Shown here: one piece after another, positions 32,677-42,527 of the stretch
How the letters are laid out: each line of letters opens with the position of its first letter
How positions within the stretch are numbered: the first letter of the stretch is position 1
Assembly: GCF_036370855.1 (NCBI RefSeq)
Contig: NC_088112.1
Span: forward strand, 21,506,469-21,570,468
Length of the DNA stretch: 64,000 nucleotides
Direction of reading: 5' to 3'
Origin: Dromaius novaehollandiae
Lineage: Eukaryota > Chordata > Aves > Casuariiformes > Dromaiidae
Program-made: the position numbers and the translations under genes
Notes under the pieces: generated by a model
Told to the model about the DNA's origin: nothing
What the model saw: only the letters and a program-made list of their open reading frames with translations
Databases searched by the model: none

Positions 32677-34727
32677 CTGAAAAATTAACCAAGAAGATGA
32701 AATTGTTTAATATCTAACAATTATAGAGAGTTTTTTTTAATCTTGAAATCATCTTATAAATTTTCCTTAAAATATAAATAGGCTAATCATGTATATGGAT
32801 CCTTGTTTTAGAGATGAGTCAAACTGAAGACTAGAATAAGGGTAGAAATGTAAAGTAATACTAGGATTTCTTCTTGCATATACTAAACAAAACTGGTTCC
32901 CTTTTGTGCAGCAATAAGGGTTCAGTTGTGGGTTGTGCACCGCGTTTTAATAGATTGCCCTGCTGCATGATCTCTGCTAAAAGACACGATAGAAATGAAT
33001 TCCTACCTCTTTTCCTGGGCGTAGCGTGAGCGATTGCTTCAGTCTCTCAAATTTTTGGAAAAAAGCCCCAAATTTTTTCATATCCAGCTGATTTTTCAAC
33101 AGCTCCGTTCCTTCGAAGATTTTGTTCACGCAATTTGCATTCTAAGATGGAAGAAATAACAAAACTGAAATACAGGAATTTGTAACTGTGAACAACAACT
33201 AGTTCATTAAAAACTATCTCGATTTATATTCGACGAGCTGGGTGACGAATGCTGTCGCTGACTTGAGGACTCATTTGCAAACGATTCAGGCAGACGTGCT
33301 TAGTTTCTGTGCACATTTACTCTGCAGGCAGATGCCTGGAGATGGCAGTTTCTGCTAGCGTATGCTCTGCGATGCCCAGGCGAGCCTTGTAGTCACCTAC
33401 AAACTTAGCCCTAGCTCCTTTGTGGCCTTTTGAAGACCAATTTCATTTATTTGCTTGCATCAGCAGGTAACTGGTTCCTGGCTCCGGCGTGCCCGCGGGA
33501 GGCTGCCCGCCGTGGGAGCCGGAATCGCTGGATTTGTCCCCGAGACGTCACGAGGCTGCGTGCGGCTCCGTTAGGACACGTGAACGGCAGCCGTGCTCAC
33601 GCTGCATCCACGTTTCCAGGTAACGCACGGCAGAATAAAACCTTACTCGAGAGAGCGGGGTTATTAAAAAGCCAACCTGCAAATAAAATAGCCTCTCCAC
33701 GAAGAGTTAACGCAGCTCTCCTGAACTACCAGCGAACGCGAGAAATTCACGGGAGATGCAGAAGAGGATGGCGAGCCCGGAGAGAGGAGCTCAAGCTTTC
33801 CTTTGAGACAGATGTTGCTCCCAGATGTGTCGTGGTGTCTTATCCTCAGCTTGTGAAGGCTTTAAAACACCACCGTTCGGACAAAATGTGGTAACGCAAC
33901 TATTTGATCCTGTTGCTAATGCTAACGGTATGAAAATCCATTTCTGAAAGCAGACTGAGCGTTCTGGCATGGGAAAGCCCTTGTGCGAGCGGGGTGCAGA
34001 TGTGCAAGAAAAAATGTGAATGAGTTTCTCCTTCCCCTTTCACCTGCCCTTCGTGGGGAAGGTTGATTCACAAAATCGCTGGTGGCTGTGGGTGTGCTGA
34101 GCTGCAGAAAGGTTATAAAACCATAAACCAAGATTAATCACTATCCTTGGCTGCTCTTATGTCACAGCATGTCTTTGACTCACGTTTGAATGGTTTTAGT
34201 AACATTGAAATCATCTTATTATACCTTCCTCTAAAATGTAATTATTTGTATAGAAATCACAACGAAAGTGCAAAACTTTTATCTTCAATACAGAGTGAGT
34301 ACTGTGGGGAGATAACACTTCTAAGGCTATGTCTTAGTTTCAGATGACTAAATTTTTGAAGAAGTTAACTTTATTTAAAGAAAAAGTTTTACTTACATCT
34401 GTATGAAGTGGAGTCTCAATCCTCAGATTCTGAAAAATAATACATTAGTTAAGACTTTCGAATATATCCTTCACTAACTGTAATAAGAATATGATGCCAC
34501 ATTAATAGATTGTTGAACTTTTATTAAAAGCTGAATGTTCAGAGAACAGGATGGTTAAATATATCAGGTTTTAAATTAGAAAAGCGTAAACGTGAGCTTA
34601 CCTGCATGTCCGCTGTCACCGAGTCATAAATTCGTTCTAGCAGGGTGAGTAATTCGGCTGCGCTGCTGGTGTGGGGAGCAGCCCAGACGCCGGCAGCCAG
34701 CAAGATGAAACACAGATGCGTCTTCAT
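32584..34727 (-). CDS. IL5: Interleukin-5, complete coding span
   Basis: IL5 is a secreted homodimeric four-helix cytokine that supports eosinophils and B cells through IL5RA and the common beta chain in mammals. Exons on the minus strand are 34727-34602, 34429-34397, 33141-33007 and 32676-32584, all phase 0, giving 128 residues; mammalian IL5 has about 134. Exon 1 encodes a signal peptide (MKTHLCFILLAAGVWA) and helix A. Exon 2 is a 33-nt exon (NLRIETPLHTD), the size and sequence type of mammalian IL5 exon 2 (LRIPVPVHKNH). Exons 3 and 4 each carry one cysteine, NCVNKIF and EECDTER, matching the two cysteines that link the mammalian dimer. The long second intron (1,255 bp) also fits. No N-glycosylation sequon is present. 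I recall doubt about whether chicken IL5 is functional; here the frame is intact. Confidence 0.92.
33007..33141 (-). CDS. IL5: IL5 exon 3
   Basis: 135 nt, 45 residues: NANCVNKIFEGTELLKNQ, then KKFGAFFQKFERLKQ. It holds the first dimer cysteine and helices B and C. Acceptor CTTAG, donor GAG|GTAGGA. Confidence 0.9.
34397..34429 (-). CDS. IL5: IL5 exon 2 (33 nt)
   Basis: NLRIETPLHTD between acceptor TTTTTCAG and donor GAT|GTAAGT. The 33-nt length equals mammalian IL5 exon 2. It is too short to be found as an ORF. Confidence 0.9.
34602..34727 (-). CDS. IL5: IL5 exon 1
   Basis: 126 nt, 42 residues: signal peptide, then APHTSSAAELLTLLERIYDS of helix A, ending DMQ. Donor CAG|GTAAGC is near consensus. 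An in-frame upstream ATG (MQSRRGTRT) would spoil the signal peptide and lies in the 5' UTR. Confidence 0.92.
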
Positions 34728-34779
34728 TGTCCTGGTGCCTCGGCGACTCTGCAAGTGCTTCGGGACCGATCTCCTACCA

Positions 34780-34786
34780 TTTTATC
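34780..34786 (-). promoter_or_regulatory. IL5: TATA-like box of IL5
   Basis: Plus TTTTATC reads GATAAAA on the IL5 strand, about 55 nt upstream of the ATG, which allows a 5' UTR of roughly 25-30 nt. Further upstream the IL5 strand has TGGAAA and TTTCC motifs (34800-34890) of the kind bound by NFAT or ETS factors in cytokine promoters. Function is inferred. Confidence 0.5.
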
Positions 34787-34789
34787 AGC

Positions 34790-37700
34790 TCTCTAGAAGG
34801 AAATGATCAGTTTAGGGTGATTTTTGAAACTGATAAAAAAAACCGTGCCATTCAGTGAGACTTTCTGGAAGAGAAAGTTTCCAGTTAATTTTGTGTTTCA
34901 TGTTTGGGCATCCTCCTTACCCAATCAGCATTTCTGCAGAAGTAGGTAGCAAAGATGCGAGGATGTGGCCTTTTCCCTTTTAAAATCAGTAAAATGTGTG
35001 CTGGCCCGAGCCATGCCTGCGTCTCCACCGCTCTTCCGCAGAAAGCTGCTTCCCCGAGAGCTGCCTTCGGCCCCCTGAGGCAGGGAGAAAGGAGACTTGG
35101 GAGCAGGGAAAGAAAAAAAAGATCCCACGGGGGAAAAAATGTGAACTATTGCCTGGAAAGAAAAAGAGCAGCGTTTGTGCAATAGCCTGGCCAGATCTGA
35201 TCAAGCTGCAGGTCCGACGCGGGGAGGAGCCGGCGTCGGGCACCCAAGCTCGCTGACTTGCTCTTCCATCCTTTCTGCAAGCGTTTTCCCTCTTTTCCGC
35301 GGCGGCAGAGCGGCCGCTGCAGCCGGTGCCCGTGATCCCGTTGGTGCCTCAATGCTCCCCACGTCGGTGGTGGCCGCGGGGCTCAGCTGCGCCCGGCCAC
35401 CCGCCCCGGACGGGACCCACTCGGTTGTCTGCACATTGCGCTTTCCCACGACGCCGTTTCCGAGATCGGAAGCTTGCAGAAACGCGGCCGTCCCGCGAGG
35501 GCATCGGTCCGGGCTCGGCGGAGAGCACCCATGCACCGAGCTCCCGCGTCAGGTACCTGCGAATGCTTCCCCGCATTTTTGGCCCATGAAATTTTCGGCC
35601 AGAAAGCAGCGGCAGCAGCGGTTTGCAGGCATTGGCCTCCCAGAAGCTGGGCAAAGCCTCCGTCAGCCCGGGGCGGCCCCGGCTGCACCGTGCAGCCGCG
35701 CTCGGCTCGGACCCCTTTGACAACCCAGCTCCAGACTTGCTGCAGGGCTCCGGGGCTGGCCGGGAAATTTCCTTTCCTACGAACACAGCTGGCTGCCACG
35801 GGCCAAGCCGGACAACCCGGGATGCCCCGGACCCGGCTCGGCTCTACCGGGCTGGTGGGTCGGCCGTGCCCGACACGCTTTCTCCCTCAGCCCTCTCCTC
35901 TTCCTTTTTTTCCCACCTGCATCCGAGATTTCAGTCGCTTCTGCAGCGTCGTAGCACTGTCCTAGAACGTTATATGAACTAGGGGCTTTTTCCTTTTTCT
36001 TTATTTGTCTTGGCAAATTTTATTTAATCAGAAATTCCCAAGAACTCGCTTCGCAGTTCCCAAGAAGCATAGATAGGGATTTCTGTTACAAATGCCAAGC
36101 ATAAGGTGGTCTTTCATCAGGAACCTGGCTAGCTCCCAAAAAGCCAGGATTTGTTCTTCACCTTTGCACGATCGCTGGGTCTTTGTTAATTACTCCAAAT
36201 TAGTAAGGTTTGGTAATGCCATTTCATTTTTTTGCCTCTTCTGCTTGAGATAGCTTAAAACTGTTCAAGTGCTGGGTTTTTATCTTTAGGCAAGCTCAGT
36301 GTGCCTGCACAAACTGTAATCACATCTTCCAGCTTCAGAGTCCTTACTGGGCTGATGGCTTTTTCTTCATATGTGCGTGAAGGTGAAGGACCATGTAGGA
36401 ACAAAACGGGACAGCACTAGCAAGCAGAGATCCTCACCTTAGAGACGCTATGCGCAATGTTCATCTCTGTAGCTCTGCAGTGAGTCTGATTTGTGAGTGT
36501 GGACAGCGTGAAGGCACTGCAAGCACTAGCAGTGGTAGTGATAATAATAATAAAAAGCAAAGAAAATATTGCTGAGGAATCTTTGGAGGCTGGAGGAGAA
36601 AAGCAGGTGGCTGCTCTGTGAAAAACCTGTAAGAACTGAGCAAGTTAATTAGTTAAAGTCTGACGCTGGATTGTATTCACAAAGTCCTCGTGCGTCCCTG
36701 GAGGCTCGGACTGACGTGTTTAATCAGGCTGGCAGGGGAGGCAAAGCCGCCTGGGTTAGCAGAGGCCGGATCAGCCCCGCGTTGCTGTCCCTGTCCTCGA
36801 CCCGCGAGAGCCGGCACCTCAAACGCGGTCGCTCTGCCTCGGACGAGGTGGATACGCTGGACCAACGGTGAGGTTGCTCGAGCACTTCCATGGCTTTTTG
36901 CACCTCGGGGTGGCTCTGCTGCATGTCCTTGGGCAGGTCCCAGCACCAGCTCCGGCGGGAGCTGCTCAGCGCTTGTCGCTTGGCACCAAATACAGGGCAG
37001 AGCCGCTCGACTAACAGTGCCCCAAAACCCGCGCAGCAAACACCGCTGCAGTCCCCAGCGCAGGTAGACCTAAATCGACACGCAGGAGCTAACGAGCTGC
37101 TGCATGTTGCTGTCACCTTAGTGTCTTTTTGCTGGCATCATTAGCTCGAAGCTGCAGCTGTTTGCAGTAGCTGGTTTTGCTCATTCATCTAGATAAGCCT
37201 GAAGCTGCGATGCTCAGATAAGGCTTATTTACTGGCACACTGCGTTGGCGCAGCATGGAGGCCATGCGCTAACTTGTGCCTTTCTGGCTTAGCAGGCTCG
37301 AGCAAATGGAAACTCCTGAAAATCAGGAGACAGACTGCGATGACTTTCCTAGAAGAACTTTCCTCTGAAGACGGCAACGTCTGCGCGAGACCGTCAGCGC
37401 TCCTCCGCGCGGGCGCAGGTCGCAGCAAAAGTGGAGGAACTAGCTGGAGAAGCTCTGCAGAGTTGAGGTAAGGCTCTGGGGCGTTTCGGGGGGAGGAGGC
37501 CTCTGTGCACCCTCCTCCTCTCCCCTTTCGTGCCCCAGGTGAAAAGAGGGGGCAAAGGGCCCTTGCAGAGCAGGGCATCCCCGAGCGGCACCGCGTGCAG
37601 CGGCCGCGCTGGCCGGGGTCGGCACGCTCCGCCGAGGCCGGCAAAGGGATGCGGCGTGAAGCGACGTGGTAAAGGAACGTGGCAAACGGTGTCCTACAAC

Positions 37701-40700
37701 GGAGTGACGTTTGTGACCGACTTTGCGTCCTTTTCCTCCCTTCTGTGCACGGGCGGGCTAGAGGGACGCGTGGATCAGCGGCTTTGGAACTGCTCCTCAT
37801 CTCTTAAGTCCTCCTTAATAAATGGGCAACTTTTGACTAGTGTAATCTTGCACATCGGAACTGCATTTCATCAGTTAAATTCAATAGTAAATGTTGTATC
37901 ATTTGCTAAAGATAAGTGTTTCTTAGGAATTTCTTAAGTTGTTGCAATGTTTCACTTGATCTGCTGCTCTGGCAGATGCTGTGTGGCCCCATAGGGACTT
38001 CGGCAGCAGCCGGTGCCACATGTTTGGTCATACAAAAAATTGCAGCCCTGGTTTGTGGGAAAAACCCTCCTGGGTGGTTGTTCTGCACCCAGGACAGAAA
38101 CACGGTTCAGGACCAGAGAGGGCATCTCCTGCCTGGAGACCCGGCTTAATTCTCACAGAAGAGCGAGTGTCTCGGTGGGCCAAGAAGATTTCCAGAAATT
38201 GTTTATAGTTTCTATTACAATATAAATATGCTATTAGTGAATCATGGAAATGATCTGAAATGCTTTCTGCAATTGGTTGTGTTTAAATATTTTGCGTCAG
38301 GGGCCTACTTCAAAACGATGCAGCTGCAACCAGGTTCTCTCCTATCCTGGCAAGGTTTATGGCCCCAAGCTGGTCGTCATCTGAGGTCGCAGTGACTGTT
38401 TTACCTCTAGCTATCTTCCCGCCTCTTCCAGAGGGCAACAAAGAAAAGTGAGATGAACACAAAAAGCAGATCGCTAGCGGGACCCCGGAGTCCCTGCTCG
38501 GAAGGTGGTGGGACCCGGAGGATCCTTCCCTTGGCAGGTAGCGGATGAAGTTGCCCAGAGCAGCAACACCCCGGAGCACCGCTGCCCCAGCAAACTGCAC
38601 GGCTGCTTTTCCAAGAGTCAGTTCGAAGCCAGGAAAATTGAGAAATTTTGAAGAGACTGGTCTTGACCTAAGCAATAGGAAGCAAAATGCTTTCTTCGGA
38701 ACAGGCTGCTAGGAGGAATGTTGTTTACACTTCGGTCGTGGTCTGTGGGAGGGATCGTTTGCTGGAAACGACGTGTGAAATATCAGACTGGCTTTGCAGG
38801 GGAGAGTGGGCTGAACTCGGACCGGCGATCCGGAGACGGGACCTGCTGGACAGAGGTGCTGGGCAGTTCGGAATAGCTCCTCAGGGTACGTTGGGAGCAA
38901 TACACCGGTTTTACAGGGTTATTTTAAACCCCGTATTTAAGCCTTTCACCAAATACACCCCAAAAGAATAACGCACCTAAAGTGCAAGGCTTAACCAGGG
39001 CTTTCATTTCACAGCTACTCCCTTTCCTGTTATCCGCACAGAGCGATCCGCAGCGAGAAACGCCGGCTCTTGCTGGTCTCTGGTGGTGGTAAATGAATTA
39101 CACTGGTAGTTGGCCCTGTTGAAAGACAGAAAGCAGTGGCCGGCTGGCCCTGGCGGGTTTGTCCACGGTCCTTCCTTGCCTCCTCTTTAAGGCAAACCAG
39201 GGCAGGGGATGCACAGGTGGGAGAGGACAGCGGTGATGGGCAGGACACGGTTTCTGTCCAGCGCTGGATGATGCTGTTTTGGGGACCAAAAATGGAGTTT
39301 GGCCCACAAATGGAGTTGGTAGGAGCCTGAACACCTGTGACTATACAGCTCTTTCAGCTCGGAGGATTCAGTGTGTTTGTCTCTAGTTTGTTTGCTTTCT
39401 GTCATGGCTAAGGCGAGGGGCTGACTCTGAGTCCCCGCACGACGACCGTGCCCTGGGGAAGGGTGCTGGTGCGGTGGGCAGCGTTCTCCTCGCACAGCAG
39501 CTGCAGCTTTTGCCTGAGCATCTTGCAAACAAAAGCCTTGAGGCTTTCCTTAATCAAGTTTTTCTGAATACCGAAGCTTTTCCTATTCCCTCCCAGCAGT
39601 GTGCAGGGAGTGTCGAATGTAAATCTTAAATTTTGCACAAATCAGCTTCATAGACTCTCCTACAGCTTTTTAGTCCTGGGACTCCTAAAAATCTCATTCA
39701 TGTATTTTGATGGATCCGGTTTGAAATAGCACCTTTACTTTTTGTTCTAAAATGATTTTTCTGCAGGTCGGCCAGACCGAAAACAGCTAATACACAGTGC
39801 TGGCAACAGAGTCCCTCTTAGCACTGAAATCCCGTTTCTCCCACTTAACCAGGCAGGAGATTCCAAAATGTTCTAAAGGACCAGAAATTGTCTCTTATCC
39901 CAGCAGCAGTAATTTCTGAAGAGCAGATAGGTCGCATAAAATGAGAATTAAGTGCTCCAAGCACCGTTAGCTGCAGGGTCTAGTCTTCTGCTAACACAGA
40001 AAGAAGGTCTGGAGGTCTGAGAAGGGAAGGCTGGTTTCCCCAGGCTCCTCAAAAAGGGATTTCCAGAGACTCCAGCTTGCCGGCAGCCTTTTGCACGGGG
40101 CACCGTAACTGCGTGCTGTCTTCTCGGGAGTGTCCTATTCCAGCGAGAGCCGTCGTGAAAACAGAGTTCCACTATACAAAAATATTGTTATTTTTCATAT
40201 TTGGCCCCTTTTCAGGCCAGTGCCACCTGTAACAGCGAGAGGATGCTCCTGTGGGTAGGAGCTGAGTTGCATGGTTGCACGGTTGCATGAAAATCAGCGG
40301 TATCGGGGTGCTCTTTGGCTGTGAAGCTGCCTCGATTAGTTAGTCCCAGCGTGGTCTTTTAAGCAGTCAGTAGCATTAGTCTTGTCGCCTCGTGAGCTTT
40401 AGCCTGGCATTGGTGAGCAATATCGTCCCCACGTGTAGGTATATCCTACATTACAGCTTACACTTTGAAAATGTTTTAACATACTTTGGGAAGAAAGATG
40501 AGTTTTTAGCATGACCTATAATAATGGTTACAATCTCTCAATAATGTTTGGTTGAAAGGTTTGGGGTTTTTTTTTTATAGGATTATATGGTCTTTGCAAA
40601 CACTTTCTGTGGTAAAATGCTGGGTTTGATATTTTTCATTTTTGTGCAGAAAACTGAAATGAAGCATAAAATGGAAGCAAAAAATGAAGCTCTCCAGCGT

Positions 40701-41500
40701 TAGACGCTACATGCGGAAGCTGTTATTCAAGTACCTAATGCCCCTTCTCTGCTACAGGTCAGGTTTCCTGACTCATTGCATCTCCGAGGATGCACTGTCA
40801 TCTCTGCAATAGCTGAGTTAAAGGTCCTGGGATGAGTCACAGGAGCGCTGTTTAGAGAGATGCCCTTAAATGTTAAGCTGTTTCAAAATTAAATATTTCA
40901 ATATTTCCAATGGTTGCTGAATCTCTCGCAGTGACTAACGGTATAGACACTGAGCTGTGTGACTGGTCAATATTCTTGCGTTTCCTCTTTGCTTCTGTAT
41001 TTATTCCTTTCAGCTGAGGTTTGTAACTTCACAGTCTAATGGATTAAGCACTTTTACACTACGAATAACAATGTCTGATTTCATCCTCAATTTTCGCAGT
41101 CACCAAGGCGGGAATCACTTTGCCAAGCTGCCAGGACTTTGGAAGTCATCCTCAGCTCTCGGCCACCCTTTTGGTTCTCTACTTCTCATATTTTGGGTCT
41201 CTTTTACAATATCTTCCAAATGTACCTACCTGCTACATTCAGTTCCTTGGTCATAGTTTTGCTAAATTACTTATTCAAATGTTTTACTTCATAGGTGAGT
41301 TTCTACGACTTCCCCGAAATATGTCGATGGCAACGATGTTTGACTTAAAACTTGCATAGCGCCCAGATTAGGCAGTTCCTCAAACTGCTTTATGCCTCAA
41401 AAGCTAGATAGATGAGTTCACACCCACACAGAAGCCCTTTGCATTTAATAAACCTCATACGCTTCTGTTTATTAGCAAAAGTATCATTTTCCTCTCACAC
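34790..41500. other. Intergenic region between IL5 and the IL5-like gene
   Basis: No protein-coding exon chain is recognisable. The left half (to about 39 kb) is GC-rich; from about 40 kb the DNA becomes AT-rich and stays so to 50.9 kb. Short ORFs match nothing I know. No clear transposon was recognised here. Confidence 0.55.
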
Positions 41501-41526
41501 TTCAGATTCTAGAAGAATGAAGTATC

Positions 41527-41532
41527 TTTATT
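41527..41532 (-). terminator. Possible polyadenylation signal of the IL5-like gene
   Basis: Plus TTTATT reads AATAAA on the sense strand, about 0.87 kb past the stop, followed on that strand by a GU-containing stretch (AAGTGTGAG). Closer ATTAAA variants exist near 42062, so a shorter 3' UTR is possible. Confidence 0.4.
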
Positions 41533-41839
41533 TAGAAAAAATAAATCACAAATACACCTTTCACTTTACTAAAAAGTTACTTAATAATGGAAAGAAAACA
41601 AATCTAGCCTAAATTAGACATCATTTACTACTGTTTTTGTTTATATTGTTACAATTATCAGTAGTATATTTATATTGTAATAAGCCTTCAAAGACCTACA
41701 GAGTCTCATATTCGCCTGGCACTGTGTCAACAAACACACATTTTCCCCACTCTTTGCTCAAGAGTTTGAAAGTAGCTTGGGTTGAAAATAAATTTCAAGG
41801 TGGAGTAGTATTAAAATAAGTAGGTTCTGTTTTCATAAT

Positions 41840-42250
41840 AAATATATTAAATAAATAATGTTGATAATACTGATACACTGCACTACAGTTTTGTTACAGA
41901 ATTTCAGGAAAACACAGTGATTTCAAACTGAATGAAACACATATTTAAAAGTAAGCCTTTTCTCATTTTTTTTCTCCTGACTTCAGACAATAAAGACTGC
42001 CAATTTTGGAAATATTTGAGGTAGAACACATTTATGGATCTGCCTTCTAATCTATATATTTTTTAATTTCACTCACACAGTTTCATTTGGCTCTTAAAAG
42101 ACATACTAAATATTATATCACACAAAAATACAACAGTATTAATAATTTTAAATACTTCTTTCATTCACTATCACTTTGAACATTACAACTCCGTAAAATA
42201 TAAAAGCTCTCCATAAATTAAATAAATACATAAATACCCGTAGTAAGAAA
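41840..42250 (-). promoter_or_regulatory. AU-rich elements in the IL5-like 3' UTR
   Basis: At least eight AUUUA pentamers occur on the sense strand, including overlapping AUUUAUUUA at about 41848-41858 and 42215-42236. Clusters like these destabilise short-lived cytokine mRNAs. This supports a regulated cytokine message; the effect was not tested. Confidence 0.65.
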
Positions 42251-42395
42251 TAAAGCTATAAATATCCAATAAAATATCTAAAACATTCATGTTGAGGTTG
42301 CGCTGGCTCTTTGCGGAGTTCTCCGGGAGCTCTGCAGCGTGCTGTCAGAACGAGCTCTAGTGTTGCATAAGCCGCATGTCCAGCCGGAGGTGTTG

Positions 42396-42527
42396 CTAGT
42401 GTCCATCCTTGGCTGTTGGAGCACAGAAATTCGCTTCATTCAGCCTTTGAAAGAATATGTCGTAGTTGTACAGGGCAGTCTGAGGGTCCACTGTTCGCAC
42501 TTTGCAGGAACTGACTTCCTTAGGTCC
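42396..42527 (-). CDS. KK34: IL5-like gene exon 4 and stop
   Basis: 43 residues and TAG: GPKEVSSCKVRTVDPQTALY, then NYDIFFQRLNEANF and CAPTAKDGH. Acceptor TTATAG. Helix D is predicted near YNYDIFFQRLNE. Confidence 0.85.
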   Translation of the reverse strand, partial: GPKEVSSCKVRTVDPQTALYNYDIFFQRLNEANFCAPTAKDGH

